Positions 1 to 10,138 are shown, numbered from the stretch's first letter. The stretch: 64,000 nt of DNA from Cylindrospermum sp. FACHB-282 (GCF_014697195.1 NZ_JACJRJ010000013.1:62001-126000), one strand, 5' to 3'. A program made the numbers and translations. Notes: generated from the sequence alone by a model not told the origin.

Positions 1-598
1 CGCCCAAGGACTGGAAGACAAAGAACTTGAGAATAAAGCCCTCAACATTGGTTTAGTCTTTGCTTATGTGTTGCGAATCAGCCTGATTCTCACAGCCACT
101 TGGGTGCAAGCATATTGGCAATTTGAACTATTGGGCGCTGGTTACCTGCTGTGGCTAGTATTCCAACACTTTACTTCTGACGAAGGTGAGGAAAATCACC
201 ATCACGGGCCGCGGTTTAAGTCGCTGTGGCAGGCAATACCAGTGTTAGCCTTTACAGATTTGGCATTTTCTTTAGATAGCGTCACAACTGCGATCGCCGT
301 TTCTCAAGAAAAGTGGTTGGTACTTACAGGGGCAACACTAGGCATTATCATACTGCGGTACATGGCGGGATTGTTCATTCGCTGGTTAGATGAATATGAA
401 AACCTAGAGGATGCAGGTTACATTACTGTGGCTTTTGTCGGCTTGCGTCTGTTGTTGAAAGTGATCAACGATAATTTAGTACCGCCAGAATGGATTGTGA
501 TTAGTGCGATCGCCCTCATCTTCATCTGGGGATTTTCCAAACGCACTGTCGTTGAATTAGCCCCAGAAGAACCAGAGAAAACCGAAGTGTTGAAATAA
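1..598 (+). CDS. TerC/Alx-family integral membrane protein (5' end outside window)
   Basis: The reading frame is open to the left edge, so the start lies upstream and about 198 C-terminal residues are visible. Several hydrophobic helices are separated by a short His-rich cytoplasmic loop (HHHG). The segment DLAFSLDSV is the conserved acidic motif of TerC-like proteins, a family implicated in metal (Mn) export or metalation of secreted proteins. The tail is charged. Its neighbour ndk is convergent and the two are separated by an inverted heptamer repeat. The family call is good; the transported substrate cannot be read from the sequence. Confidence 0.8.
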   Translation, partial: AQGLEDKELENKALNIGLVFAYVLRISLILTATWVQAYWQFELLGAGYLLWLVFQHFTSDEGEENHHHGPRFKSLWQAIPVLAFTDLAFSLDSVTTAIAVSQEKWLVLTGATLGIIILRYMAGLFIRWLDEYENLEDAGYITVAFVGLRLLLKVINDNLVPPEWIVISAIALIFIWGFSKRTVVELAPEEPEKTEVLK

Positions 599-601
599 GC
601 A

Positions 602-679
602 GGTGGGTAATGGGTCATGGGTAAGAATGTTTTCCTCTTGCCTTTTTCCCCATTACCCATTACCCATTACCCATCACCT
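602..679. repeat. Inverted heptamer repeat between convergent genes
   Basis: Copies of GGGTAATG on the left arm face CCCATTACCCATTAC copies on the right arm, giving a long imperfect hairpin. It sits exactly between the convergent TerC and ndk genes and may serve as a bidirectional terminator. The heptamer type is characteristic of Nostocales (STRR sequences). Confidence 0.7.
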
Positions 680-687
680 AGCCTAAA

Positions 688-1137
688 TTACTCGTGCAAC
701 CAAGGTGTTAATTGCGGTTGCCAACTGACTAATTCTTCATCCTTAAACCATAGAGCAACTTCTTTTTGTGCTGTTTCTGGAGCATCAGAACCGTGAATCA
801 GATTGCGCCCAATATTAATTCCCAAATCGCCCCGAATCGTTCCTGGCTCTGCTGTTAAGGGGTTTGTAGCCCCAATAATTTTTCTAGCAGAGGCAATTAC
901 ACCATCACCTTCCCACACCATCGCTACCACGGGACCGGAAGTGATAAATTCGACCAAACTAGCAAAAAAGGGTCTTTCCCGGTGAACACCATAGTGTTCT
1001 TGTGCTAATTCCTGGCTGACTTTCAAGAACTTCAAGCCAACGAGGGTAAAGCCTTTAGTTTCAAAGCGACCGATAATTTCCGCTACCAGTCCCCGTTGTA
1101 CTCCATCAGGCTTAATTGCTAAAAATGTGCGTTCCAT
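688..1137 (-). CDS. ndk: Nucleoside diphosphate kinase
   Basis: This 149-residue protein has the normal family length. It transfers the gamma phosphate of ATP to nucleoside diphosphates in the cytoplasm through a phosphohistidine. The N-terminus [13 protein letters not shown] and the active-site motif NLIHGSDA, with catalytic His115, are both present. The ATG start is unambiguous. It is a stand-alone gene reading toward the TerC gene. Confidence 0.97.
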   Translation of the reverse strand: MERTFLAIKPDGVQRGLVAEIIGRFETKGFTLVGLKFLKVSQELAQEHYGVHRERPFFASLVEFITSGPVVAMVWEGDGVIASARKIIGATNPLTAEPGTIRGDLGINIGRNLIHGSDAPETAQKEVALWFKDEELVSWQPQLTPWLHE

Positions 1138-1354
1138 TGCTGTTTCCCAAAACTTAATAAAATTTTTGAATTAGTCCTTTGTCTTTTGTCCTTAGTCCAG
1201 TAATTGAAGCATCTTGCACTCCTAGCTAATGACTAATGACGGCGGACTGTTGACCAATTCAGAGTTTATCTCAGAAATTATCTCGTTAGTGGATATCCGT
1301 TATCAGATGAATGCGTTAAATTGTTCGTGGGTGAAACACAGAGGTCAGGAAGAA

Positions 1355-3373
1355 ATGGGTGTTGAGTCAAGTGCTACATCGGATGAGGTGGTTAAACTAC
1401 CGACCAACGGACACAAGTCTGAAGTCAAAAATCATAAGCAAAAAAAGCTGCTACCACCTAGTAGTACCGCAGGAGAATTACCTCGCTCTTGGAAAATAGA
1501 GGATAGCGAAGACCTTTACCGGATTGAAGGTTGGGGACAGCCGTATTTCTCGATTAGTGCTGCTGGTCACGTGACCGTTTCTCCCAAGGGCGATCGCGGC
1601 GGTTCTCTAGACTTGTTTGAATTAGTCAATTCCTTGAAGCAGCGTAATTTGGGGCTACCGATGCTGATCCGCTTTTCCGATATTTTGGAAGACCGGATTG
1701 AGCGGTTGAACGCTTGTTTTGCCAAAGCGATCGCCCGTTATAATTACCCTGGCGTTTATCGCGGTGTGTTTCCCGTCAAATGTAACCAGCAACGGCACTT
1801 AATTGAAGATTTAGTCCGGTTTGGCAAACCCCATCAATTTGGGTTAGAAGCCGGTTCTAAGCCAGAATTGATGATTGCTCTGGCTTTGCTGGATACCCCA
1901 GGAGCTTTGTTAATCTGCAACGGCTACAAAGACCGAGAATACATTGAAACAGCAATGTTAGCCCAAAGACTAGGGCAAACGCCAATTATTGTTTTAGAGC
2001 AGGTTGAAGAAGTTGATTTGGTGATTGCTGCTAACCAGCAATTGGGGATTAAGCCAATTTTGGGGGTTCGTGCTAAATTAAGCACCCAAGGTATGGGACG
2101 CTGGGGAACTTCCAGCGGCGATCGCGCTAAATTTGGGCTAACAATTCCCGAAATTATCGAAGCAGTAGACAAGTTACGAGATGCTGATCTGCTGGATTCC
2201 TTGCAGTTGTTGCACTTCCATATCGGTTCGCAAATCTCCGCCATTAATGTCATTAAAGATGCCATCCAAGAAGCCAGCCGCATCTATGTGGAGTTGGCGA
2301 TGCTGGGCGGAAATATGAAATATCTCGATGTCGGTGGCGGCTTGGGTGTCGATTACGATGGTTCGCAAACCAACTTCTACGCCTCGAAAAATTACAACAT
2401 GCAGAACTATGCCAATGACATCGTGGCAGAGTTAAAAGATACCTGTGCAGAACGGCAAATTCCCGTACCAACACTGATTAGCGAAAGTGGACGTGCGATC
2501 GCCTCCCATCAGTCAGTGCTAATCTTTGACGTTCTCAGTACCAGCGATGTCCCCCTTGATCTCCCAGAACCCCCAAAAGAGGGAGAATCCCCAATAATTA
2601 ATTACCTTTGGGAAACCTACCAATCCATTAACAAAGAGAACTATCAGGAGTTCTACCACGACGCCGCGCAATTCAAAGAAGAAGCCATCAGCCGCTTCAA
2701 CTTAGGAATTTTGCGCCTCAGAGAACGAGCCAAAGCAGAGCGACTCTACTGGGCTTGTTGTCAAAAAATTCTCACCATCACTAGGCAGCAAGAATACGTA
2801 CCAGACGAACTGGAAGACCTAGAGAAAATCATGGCTTCCATCTACTATATCAATCTTTCTGTGTTTCAATCAGCACCAGACTGTTGGGCGATTGACCAAC
2901 TATTCCCGATCATGCCAATACACCGCCTAGATGAAGAACCAACACGGCGAGCAATTTTAGCAGACCTCACCTGCGACAGTGATGGCAAAATCGACCGCTT
3001 TATCGACCTGCGTGATGTCAAATCGGTTTTAGAACTGCACACCTTTAGGCCAGGAGAACCCTATTACATGGGGATGTTCCTCAATGGAGCTTACCAAGAA
3101 ATCATGGGCAACTTGCATAACCTCTTTGGTGACACTAACGCCGTTCATATCCAATTAACACCCAAAGGCTATCAGATTGAACACGTTGTCAAGGGTGATA
3201 CAATGAGCGAAGTAGTAAGCTACGTGCAGTACGACTCCGAGGATATGGTGGAAAGAATCCGTCAGCGTTGCGAAAAAGCTTTAGAAGAGAAACGCATCAC
3301 CCTAGCCGAATCCCAGAGACTGCTACAAACCTACGAGCAAAGCCTCCGAAGATATACGTATTTGAATAGTTAG
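1355..3373 (+). CDS. speA: Biosynthetic arginine decarboxylase
   Basis: This PLP enzyme converts arginine to agmatine, the first step of polyamine synthesis. The product is 672 residues, as usual for cyanobacterial SpeA. The PLP-binding lysine lies in FPVKCNQQ (K142), glycine-rich GGGLGV lies in the barrel, and the C-terminal Orn/DAP/Arg decarboxylase-2 sheet domain is complete. The frame is also open to an ATG at 1229. I prefer ATG 1355 (MGVESS...) because AGGAAG lies 3 bases upstream and the family starts there as I recall it. The 1229 start would add 42 residues of unconserved appearance. Confidence 0.93.
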   Translation: MGVESSATSDEVVKLPTNGHKSEVKNHKQKKLLPPSSTAGELPRSWKIEDSEDLYRIEGWGQPYFSISAAGHVTVSPKGDRGGSLDLFELVNSLKQRNLGLPMLIRFSDILEDRIERLNACFAKAIARYNYPGVYRGVFPVKCNQQRHLIEDLVRFGKPHQFGLEAGSKPELMIALALLDTPGALLICNGYKDREYIETAMLAQRLGQTPIIVLEQVEEVDLVIAANQQLGIKPILGVRAKLSTQGMGRWGTSSGDRAKFGLTIPEIIEAVDKLRDADLLDSLQLLHFHIGSQISAINVIKDAIQEASRIYVELAMLGGNMKYLDVGGGLGVDYDGSQTNFYASKNYNMQNYANDIVAELKDTCAERQIPVPTLISESGRAIASHQSVLIFDVLSTSDVPLDLPEPPKEGESPIINYLWETYQSINKENYQEFYHDAAQFKEEAISRFNLGILRLRERAKAERLYWACCQKILTITRQQEYVPDELEDLEKIMASIYYINLSVFQSAPDCWAIDQLFPIMPIHRLDEEPTRRAILADLTCDSDGKIDRFIDLRDVKSVLELHTFRPGEPYYMGMFLNGAYQEIMGNLHNLFGDTNAVHIQLTPKGYQIEHVVKGDTMSEVVSYVQYDSEDMVERIRQRCEKALEEKRITLAESQRLLQTYEQSLRRYTYLNS

Positions 3374-3382
3374 TTAGAACTG

Positions 3383-3472
3383 GTAATTGGTAATGGATAA
3401 TTGGTAATTGGTAATTGGGGAAAAGGAAAAACCATTAGCCATTAGCCATTAGCCATTACCCATTACCTAATT
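3383..3472. repeat. Inverted heptamer repeat between speA and the NDP-sugar gene
   Basis: Tandem GGTAATTG units on the left are followed by tandem TAGCCAT and CCATTAC units on the right, which can fold back on each other. The element fills the gap between two convergent genes, as at 602-679. A role in termination is an inference. Confidence 0.65.
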
Positions 3473-4636
3473 AGCATTTGTGCCCAACAATTCAGCGATC
3501 GCTTGTCGCTCAACAGGGGTATTTGATGGTGGCGTCTGGCGGGCATCGGTAATCAACCAGTCCAAAGCAGCAGCTTGGACATCTATCGCTGCCCCGGTCT
3601 TATCCACACAGTAACGTCCAAATACCAGCTTATCAACCAAGCGGACTCCCGGACCTAAGCGCGACCATTCAAAAATCACACTGTTTTCTACAGTTGCACC
3701 ACTACAAATCCAGCAATTGGGGCCGATCATTGCTGGGCCGACAATTTTCGCTCCATCTTCGATTCTCGTCATCCCACCAATATAAACTGGGCCTGTGATC
3801 TCCACTTTGTCCCAATTCACAGCCACATTTAAGCCAGTGTAGATCCCAGGAGCAACTTCATGACCGGGAATTTGCACATTTTTGATTTCCCCTAGCAATA
3901 CACCGCGAATCGCTCGCCAGTAATCTGGTACTTTACCAATATCTACCCATTCAAAATCCATCGGGATGGCGTAGAAAGGGGCATTATCTTCCACCAATTT
4001 GGGGAACAGCTGGCCACCAATGTCATACTCTACTTTCGAGGGGATATACTGAAAAACCTCTGGCTCAAAGATGTAAATACCTGTGTTGATGTTGGTGCTA
4101 AGAGCTTCTTCTGTTGAGGGTTTTTCTTGGAAAGCTTTGACGCGATTATCTTCGTCAGTGACAACTACCCCATAGCTAGAAACTTCTTCCCGTGGGACAG
4201 ATTTCGTGATGATGGTAGCAATTGCTCCCTTGGACTTATGCCACTTAACTGCCTCAGTTAAATCTAAGTCAATTAAAGCATCACCGCACAACACCACAAA
4301 GGTATCATCAAAAAAGGGCGAGAAGTCTTGGATGCGCCGCATCCCCCCAGCAGAACCGATGGCTTCCCCTACAAGTTTACCGTCGTCATCAATTTTGCCT
4401 TCAAAAGAATAGGCAATTTGCACGCCAAACCGCTGACCGTCACGGAAATAATTTTCTATTTCCTCAGCCAAATGGCTAACATTAACCATAATCTCGTCAA
4501 ATCCATGCCGGCGTAACAGCTCCAGTAAAAATTCCATCACTGGCTTTTGAAGGATGGGAATCATCGGTTTGGGAATTGTATAGGTAATAGGACGCACACG
4601 AGTACCCTTACCTGCCGCGAGAATCATCGCTTTCAT
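3467..4636 (-). CDS. Sugar-nucleotide pyrophosphorylase (mannose-1-phosphate guanylyltransferase-like)
   Basis: This 389-residue protein has an N-terminal nucleotidyltransferase domain (about 1-240) and a left-handed beta-helix, hexapeptide-type region (about 260-350). The signature LAAGKGTRVRPIT at residues 7-19 binds the nucleotide. CGDALIDLD supplies the metal-binding aspartate. Such enzymes make GDP-mannose or UDP/dTDP-sugars for wall polymers and exopolysaccharide. Which base and sugar are used cannot be read here. The gene is alone on this strand, about 240 bases from scpA. Confidence 0.85.
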   Translation of the reverse strand: MKAMILAAGKGTRVRPITYTIPKPMIPILQKPVMEFLLELLRRHGFDEIMVNVSHLAEEIENYFRDGQRFGVQIAYSFEGKIDDDGKLVGEAIGSAGGMRRIQDFSPFFDDTFVVLCGDALIDLDLTEAVKWHKSKGAIATIITKSVPREEVSSYGVVVTDEDNRVKAFQEKPSTEEALSTNINTGIYIFEPEVFQYIPSKVEYDIGGQLFPKLVEDNAPFYAIPMDFEWVDIGKVPDYWRAIRGVLLGEIKNVQIPGHEVAPGIYTGLNVAVNWDKVEITGPVYIGGMTRIEDGAKIVGPAMIGPNCWICSGATVENSVIFEWSRLGPGVRLVDKLVFGRYCVDKTGAAIDVQAAALDWLITDARQTPPSNTPVERQAIAELLGTNAN

Positions 4637-4873
4637 AATATTTTATTCCTCAACCACAAACCAGTTTGCTTTTATCGAGTGATACTTAATCATCAGTTTT
4701 TATTTCTACTCTAAAATAACCCCTGAAAACGGGAATAACAGGAATTTCCTGGTTGTCGCAACCATCGGTATGACTAGATGACCAGCGATCAGTTATCTTT
4801 TAAATTTACTCGGATTCTGGATTTTGTTGAAGCAAAAATCCGTAAATTATCTGTATGGCTGGTTTAGACAGAC

Positions 4874-5701
4874 TCAGTTTATCGGCTGCTCCAAGGGTTT
4901 GCAGCTGTTGGCTGATTCTGTGATTAAACGAATTTTTATCTCCTGGTAAAAGTCTTCTTGTAATAGCTCTACCTTGGATTGAGCACAGAGAAGTAGTAGC
5001 GCCCAAAAAACGCTAACTAGGTGGCTGTGTTCTGACTCATGGGCGGAGCTATTCTGGTATGGTTGCTTTGTTTGAGTCCACAACTGTACAAGTTGTTCTA
5101 AATTCAACCAATTATGTTCTAGATGTAGCTCCCTTGCCCAAAGATGTAAAACCTGCTCCAGTTCAAGAGCTACTTCCGTCAGATTTTCTTGGTGAGCTAA
5201 CTCTAGTGCCTCCCGCATAGTTTGGACACTAGGCTGACGCTTGAGACGGTTAGGTTTGCTGACTTTATGTACAAGTTTGAGCTGATCCGCCATGATCTGC
5301 AATTGAGCGATTAACTCTTGCAGGGTGACACGGCGTTTTGGTGGTGGCATTGCGGCTGTGCGGCGTCGCAAGTGCCGCTCTAATTGTAGGCGATGAGCCT
5401 GATGTAATACCCCATCTTCACCAAAACTTGTATTATCTATTGCAGCTTCTTGAAACTCGTCTACGGTTGACAATTGCACCAAGGTATTAGCCTTGAATAA
5501 TACTAGCATTGATGCTGATAAAAAAGCCTGTCCAGATTGAGACAAATCAGCTTCATAACCTCTTGCTGTTGCCTCCGGTGCCATTAGTTCTAAGTAACGG
5601 TCAATCACCTCAATCACTTGGACATCCCAAGGGTCAATTTCCCCTCGTTCTGCTTGGTCAATCAGGAGTGTAATTGTTTCTAATAGCTCGGAAGCATCCA
5701 T
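4874..5701 (-). CDS. scpA: Segregation and condensation protein A
   Basis: This 275-residue kleisin-type protein bridges the SMC ATPase and ScpB in chromosome condensation. The N-terminal stretch LLETITLLIDQAERGEIDPWD is the typical ScpA opening. A predicted helical middle and a C-terminal winged-helix-like end follow. ScpB is not nearby. ATG start; the AI-2E family gene lies upstream on the same strand after a 34-base gap, so co-transcription is possible. Confidence 0.88.
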   Translation of the reverse strand: MDASELLETITLLIDQAERGEIDPWDVQVIEVIDRYLELMAPEATARGYEADLSQSGQAFLSASMLVLFKANTLVQLSTVDEFQEAAIDNTSFGEDGVLHQAHRLQLERHLRRRTAAMPPPKRRVTLQELIAQLQIMADQLKLVHKVSKPNRLKRQPSVQTMREALELAHQENLTEVALELEQVLHLWARELHLEHNWLNLEQLVQLWTQTKQPYQNSSAHESEHSHLVSVFWALLLLCAQSKVELLQEDFYQEIKIRLITESANSCKPLEQPIN

Positions 5702-5735
5702 TTTTAACTTTTAACTTTCTGTCTTAATCTCAGGT

Positions 5736-6809
5736 TCAGTTATGACCAATAGTCACAGTTGATACAAAGCTATTAGACTTACTGCTCCTGATAGCATCGA
5801 AGGTGCCTTTGATAGTACCAGCAATTGGCACAGCAACCAGTGTCCCCAGTAATCCAGCAATCTCATATCCCATTAAAATAGCCACAAAAATCCAAATGGG
5901 ATTCAGTCCGATAAAGTCCCCCAGTAATTTGGGGGCTAACAGATTATCTTTAATTTGCTGCATGAGAATGGCCATTGTGGCAACTGGCACCGCTAACCAC
6001 CAATTTTGCAGAAGTAACAAAATAGTCACTAAACCAATGCCTAGAGTCGCCCCAATAAAGGGAATGAGTTCACTCATACCGATGAGTATGGCAAACAACA
6101 GGGCAAATGGCACTCTGAGAAATAAGAAAATTGGCGTCAGGGTGATGATCATAAACAGCCCTAGCAATAATTGGCTGAGGAAAAAATTCTGGAAATTTAG
6201 CTGTAAGGATGCGGTTAAGGGGGCACCAATACTAAATGGTAAGAGATTAACTAGACCAGACCACACGCGATCGCCATATAGCAGCATATAAAATGCCAGC
6301 ACGACCACTAAGACCATGTTAAGCAATCCTGACAACAGCGTGCCCGCAAATCCCACTGCACCAGAAGCTATCTGTTGCACCAGATTTTGAATATTGGTGT
6401 TGATTTGATTACTCACAATCCGCAGGTCAAGGGGTAAACGCCGCTGCTTGGCCAAGGACTCAAATTGCTCTAGGTTAGCTTGACTTGTGGCTAACCAATC
6501 AGGAATCTTATTTAAAAGTTGGATTGTTTGGTCAATTAACAGCGGTACGAGGGTGACACCCAAAATAATCAACAGGGTTAAAGTTAAAAGCAAAACGATG
6601 ATTACTGCTTGAGTGCGAGTAATTCGCGCCCGTTCAAAGAACTTCACCGGGTAATTGAGTAAAAAAGCCAAAATTGCTGCAATACTCAAGATGGTAATTG
6701 GATGTTGAAAATAGCGAAAAAATACAGACAGCAGCCAGATATTAAGAGCGATAATCGGGCCGCTCAGACCATAGACTAGCAGGCGTTGAACGGAGGCAGA
6801 ACGGCGCAT
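5736..6809 (-). CDS. AI-2E family transporter (PerM-like permease)
   Basis: A protein of about 357 residues with roughly eight membrane helices in the arrangement of the AI-2E/PerM family. The middle (about 105-155) is a soluble loop, and the last helices contain LIPFIGATLG and the NLLAPKLLGDFIGLNP signature. The frame also opens at a TTG three codons earlier, but ATG 6809 is the better start. The substrate is unknown: most members are efflux permeases whose cargo has not been defined. Confidence 0.85.
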   Translation of the reverse strand: MRRSASVQRLLVYGLSGPIIALNIWLLSVFFRYFQHPITILSIAAILAFLLNYPVKFFERARITRTQAVIIVLLLTLTLLIILGVTLVPLLIDQTIQLLNKIPDWLATSQANLEQFESLAKQRRLPLDLRIVSNQINTNIQNLVQQIASGAVGFAGTLLSGLLNMVLVVVLAFYMLLYGDRVWSGLVNLLPFSIGAPLTASLQLNFQNFFLSQLLLGLFMIITLTPIFLFLRVPFALLFAILIGMSELIPFIGATLGIGLVTILLLLQNWWLAVPVATMAILMQQIKDNLLAPKLLGDFIGLNPIWIFVAILMGYEIAGLLGTLVAVPIAGTIKGTFDAIRSSKSNSFVSTVTIGHN

Positions 6810-6920
6810 CTGATGCAATCTCTTTTTGAGAGTCCTGAAGACAATTTGCTCAACTGGCGTTGGCGCTGATCATTATCATAGATATATTTAACAAAACGTG
6901 TATAAAGTAAAGCAAGCACA

Positions 6921-7565
6921 ATGGACAAAACTATATCTGACCTCCGCAAGGACTATAGCTTACAGGACTTGAGTGAAAGGGAAATTGACCCCAATCCCTT
7001 TAGACAATTTAAAATTTGGTTTGATCAGGCACTAGCAGCCCAACTTCCTGAACCCAATGCTATGACTATTGCCACCGCCACACTAGATGGTAGTCCATCG
7101 GCGAGAATGGTGCTGCTGAAAGATTTTGATCAACGAGGTTTTGTTTTCTTCACCAACTACAACAGCCGCAAAGGACAAGAACTAGCAGCTAATCCCCAGG
7201 CGGCATTAGTTTTTTGGTGGGCGGAACTGGAGCGCCAGGTGCGGATTGTGGGGACTGTGGAGGAAGTTTCCTCTGAGGAGTCTGATGGGTATTTTAATAT
7301 GCGTCCCCCGAATAATCGCCTGGGTGCATGGGCATCTAATCAAAGTGAGGTGATTGCTAGCCGAGAAGAATTAGAACAGCGGTTGCAGCAATTCCAGACT
7401 CAATATGCAAATCAGGAGGTTCCCCGACCACCACATTGGGGAGGCTTGCGAGTGATCCCCAAAGAAATTGAGTTTTGGCAAGGACGCTCTAGCCGTTTAC
7501 ACGATCGCTTGTTGTATACTCCCTTAGATGATGGGGGATGGAAGCTAGAACGGTTGTCACCTTAA
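6921..7565 (+). CDS. pdxH: Pyridoxine/pyridoxamine 5'-phosphate oxidase
   Basis: This 214-residue flavoprotein oxidises PNP or PMP to pyridoxal 5'-phosphate using FMN and oxygen. The FMN-binding strands ([28 protein letters not shown]) and the C-terminal substrate motif [10 protein letters not shown] with the closing WKLERLSP are complete. The gene is divergent from the AI-2E family gene, with a 110-base intergenic region that must hold both promoters. Confidence 0.95.
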   Translation: MDKTISDLRKDYSLQDLSEREIDPNPFRQFKIWFDQALAAQLPEPNAMTIATATLDGSPSARMVLLKDFDQRGFVFFTNYNSRKGQELAANPQAALVFWWAELERQVRIVGTVEEVSSEESDGYFNMRPPNNRLGAWASNQSEVIASREELEQRLQQFQTQYANQEVPRPPHWGGLRVIPKEIEFWQGRSSRLHDRLLYTPLDDGGWKLERLSP

Positions 7566-7613
7566 TTTTAGATCCCTTACCAATGGCGGACTTTTCGTCC
7601 CGCACCACTTTCT

Positions 7614-8429
7614 TTACTGATTTTCAGACTTTGGCTGTATGGCTTGCTGAACTTGGGCAATATCCAACTCTAACGCCTGTGCTATCTGTTCTACAGTTAA
7701 GCCCAGTGCTAATAATCTAGGTACAGCTTCTAATTTTGCTTTTTGTTTACCTTCTTGTTCACCTTCTTCTCTACCTTCTTCTCTACCTTCTTGATAAACC
7801 CGTGTTTGTTTCAACTCGCTTAAGCTAAACATTGCTTCTATCTCCTTTCGGCTCATTTGCGGAAATTTGTAAACCAAGATAGTCTCTATCAATTCTAATA
7901 ATTGTTGCTGTGGGAATGGTAAATTTACCGCTTGCTGGGTGCGGTTGATTAATTCCCTGGCGGTGCTAATTGCTGTCTGTTCATCTTCAATTACTAATTT
8001 AATAGTAGCAATACCTATGGGAAGTGATGCAACTGCCCCTAATTCATCTAAATAAATTCTACTGATGCGTTGGCTGAGGAAAAATTCTAAACAATCTTCT
8101 TGATCGCCAATGTCTATGTTTCTACTAGGATAAATCACCACCCCTCGCCAAGAGTTGCGGCATCGATTTTGCCGGAGATATAAAAAAGCTTCCGAAACTA
8201 GGCGTATGTAAATATCAGAGTCTGGTTGAAATTGGACTTCGACAAAATAAATCTGGCTTTCTTGATCTTGGGTGGGAAGAAATACACCGTCGATTCTGAA
8301 GGCTGTTTGCTTAATTTCAACGGAAGAAAATTGATAGATATTTGCAGTTTCGGGAGGGTTGCCAATTAGTTCAAAGAAAATGCTGGGAAAATCTTGAAAT
8401 AGGCGATAAAAGATGCTGTCTGTTTTCAC
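7614..8429 (-). CDS. Rpn/DUF2887-type PD-(D/E)XK nuclease-like protein
   Basis: A 271-residue protein of the type often annotated as Rpn family or DUF2887. The N-terminal part matches the family opening FYRLFQDFPSIFFELIG, with an acid/E-x-Q-like core (FRIDGVFLP ... YFVEVQFQ). The C-terminal part has a short charged EGREEGREEGEQEGKQK repeat and an HTH-like helical tail. Some relatives nick DNA and promote RecA-independent recombination, and they are very numerous in Nostocales. The start codon is GTG with no clear ribosome-binding site. Function here is unproven. Confidence 0.7.
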   Translation of the reverse strand: MKTDSIFYRLFQDFPSIFFELIGNPPETANIYQFSSVEIKQTAFRIDGVFLPTQDQESQIYFVEVQFQPDSDIYIRLVSEAFLYLRQNRCRNSWRGVVIYPSRNIDIGDQEDCLEFFLSQRISRIYLDELGAVASLPIGIATIKLVIEDEQTAISTARELINRTQQAVNLPFPQQQLLELIETILVYKFPQMSRKEIEAMFSLSELKQTRVYQEGREEGREEGEQEGKQKAKLEAVPRLLALGLTVEQIAQALELDIAQVQQAIQPKSENQ

Positions 8430-8623
8430 GCTGAAATTTAGGCGCGGTTTATAGTTGTGATGATTTTATCATCTCTACGCGGTGGTTGATGAAGGTGGAA
8501 CCTCTAGAACAAAATTGTTATTAGGGGCTTCTTTCTCATACAGTAGGTGAAGCGGTAGCAAATGCAGGGACAAAAAAATACAAACAAAAATGGATTGTTC
8601 AGCAAACTATACAAAATGAAGAA

Positions 8624-8657
8624 ATAGACAAGGTTAATCCTCTCTCATCTTGTCTAT
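8624..8657. terminator. Perfect 9-bp hairpin downstream of the DUF3153 gene
   Basis: ATAGACAAG (8624-8632) and CTTGTCTAT (8649-8657) form a perfect stem with a 16-base loop. It lies just past the 3' end of the minus-strand DUF3153 gene. A long U tract is missing, so the terminator role is tentative. Confidence 0.4.
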
Positions 8658-8695
8658 TCAAGAGTTTCAAACTTTCATCATTCAGCATTTAGCAT

Positions 8696-9562
8696 TCATG
8701 ACTGTTTAGGTGCAAACTGAATTCTGGGATCGGGCATGAAAGTATATCTGAGATATATTCCTCCCCAGACAAACAGAATAATGAATACAGCCCCAATACC
8801 AATCGGGCTAGGAAGCCAAAAAACTACTTCTAGATGATTTAGTTCACCAGACTTGAGTTTCCACACTAGTTGCTGACCATTTTTTTCTGGCTGGATAGCA
8901 TCTTCAGTTTGTTTGATGTTCCTCGCTCCCCAAGGGGTTTTTAAGCTAAACTCCAAATCGAGAATTGAACCAGCATTAGCCAAAACGTTACCTTTGCTGG
9001 CAATTACAGAAAGCGATCGCAAATCCAAATCATAAATCAACCGATTTCGGACTAAAAGTAAAAAATGATTCTGCTCTAAGAGCAAGTTTGAGGCGATTTT
9101 TGGCAGTTCTGAATCCGATTCGCCTGGGGATGACTTAGAGTTTTGAGGATTGCGAGAGTTGAAAAATTGGTTAAACTTCTCTTGTAATTCCTGACCATTA
9201 GTGAAGGGAATTTTGACAATAATTTCTTCTGGGGAAACTCGTTGCGTTTTTCCATCCAGATTGCGGGCACGACGCTCTATACTGTTTAACCAATCGTAGA
9301 CATAATCGCCACTAAAACTGGTGAGTTTTTCTGCTAACTTAATATGCTGGACTAGTTCACCGCTGTTGGCGTTGTTAAAGTTAACCCCCAAATCGTACTC
9401 TACACAACCAGACAGCAGCAGAGATGCTGATAGTACCAGCAACAAAATAGGTTTGGGTGTTTTTGCTCCCGATTGTTTTTGACCAGTAACTATTTTTCCT
9501 AACACCACAGCAAATGGTCTGATTAACCAAGCTAAAATCTTGCCGAAGATAGATGTATTCAT
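8696..9562 (-). CDS. DUF3153 lipoprotein
   Basis: A 288-residue membrane-anchored protein. An amphipathic N-terminus is followed by a hydrophobic stretch ending in LLLSGC (about residues 48-53), a lipobox. The domain opens with YDLGVNFNNANSGELVQHI, the pattern of the cyanobacterial DUF3153 family. A second transmembrane helix sits near the C-terminus (about 253-275). The function is unknown in the family. It lies 45 bases downstream of the TPR gene on the same strand, which suggests an operon. Confidence 0.75.
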   Translation of the reverse strand: MNTSIFGKILAWLIRPFAVVLGKIVTGQKQSGAKTPKPILLLVLSASLLLSGCVEYDLGVNFNNANSGELVQHIKLAEKLTSFSGDYVYDWLNSIERRARNLDGKTQRVSPEEIIVKIPFTNGQELQEKFNQFFNSRNPQNSKSSPGESDSELPKIASNLLLEQNHFLLLVRNRLIYDLDLRSLSVIASKGNVLANAGSILDLEFSLKTPWGARNIKQTEDAIQPEKNGQQLVWKLKSGELNHLEVVFWLPSPIGIGAVFIILFVWGGIYLRYTFMPDPRIQFAPKQS

Positions 9563-9607
9563 GATTGGGGGATTGGGGATTAAGGACTGGGCGTTTTTGG
9601 CAAAGTC

Positions 9608-10138
9608 TTAAAAACTCAACCAAACCAAATACGAGATAGTTAAACCAACAGCAATCAGGGCTATCCAGATAAAGCGATTATCGCTGGTATTGACTTGGCT
9701 AAGATCAACATATTCTGGTTCAACAGGCTTCTGCTGTCCAGAAGATTTTTTTGCACTGAGAGTGACGCGAGTTTTCGATTCATTGTCAGCAAGTACGCCC
9801 AAGTCGGGAATTTCGGTCATCCACTCGCTTGGTCTAACTAGCTTTGGTGCTTGTAAGATGTAAAGCAAATGCCGCGCTTGTTTGCTGGTTTCAAAGTGGG
9901 GATGGCGTTGGAGTTGTTGGCATTGAGCGATCGCATCTTCTGTACGCCCAGCAGCTTCAAAAGCCGTCACTAGCCATATTCCTACCTCACCCCCTAGGCG
10001 AGAATTACGATTCAATAAGGCGATCGCCTTTTCCAAATTTTCCACAGATTCTCGGTATTGCCCATTTTCAAAGGCAGCTTTTCCCAGTTGATAGCGAGTT
10101 TTGGCGATTTCTAAACTTTCTGCACTCACGATTCCCAC
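9608..10138 (-). CDS. TPR-repeat protein with C-terminal membrane anchor
   Basis: This 176-residue protein opens with two TPR-like helical hairpins (about 10-85; KAAFENGQYRESVENLEKAI is a textbook TPR core). A charged linker follows, and then a single transmembrane helix at the extreme C-terminus (about 153-174), so the TPR faces the cytoplasm in a tail-anchored layout. The start is GTG. The DUF3153 lipoprotein gene follows closely, so the pair may act at the same membrane. Specific function unknown. Confidence 0.65.
   Translation of the reverse strand: MGIVSAESLEIAKTRYQLGKAAFENGQYRESVENLEKAIALLNRNSRLGGEVGIWLVTAFEAAGRTEDAIAQCQQLQRHPHFETSKQARHLLYILQAPKLVRPSEWMTEIPDLGVLADNESKTRVTLSAKKSSGQQKPVEPEYVDLSQVNTSDNRFIWIALIAVGLTISYLVWLSF

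Noticed and set aside
7614-8429. Rpn-like protein as a mobile element transposase
   Set aside because: There are no terminal inverted repeats or target duplications around it; the family is better described as nuclease-like proteins.
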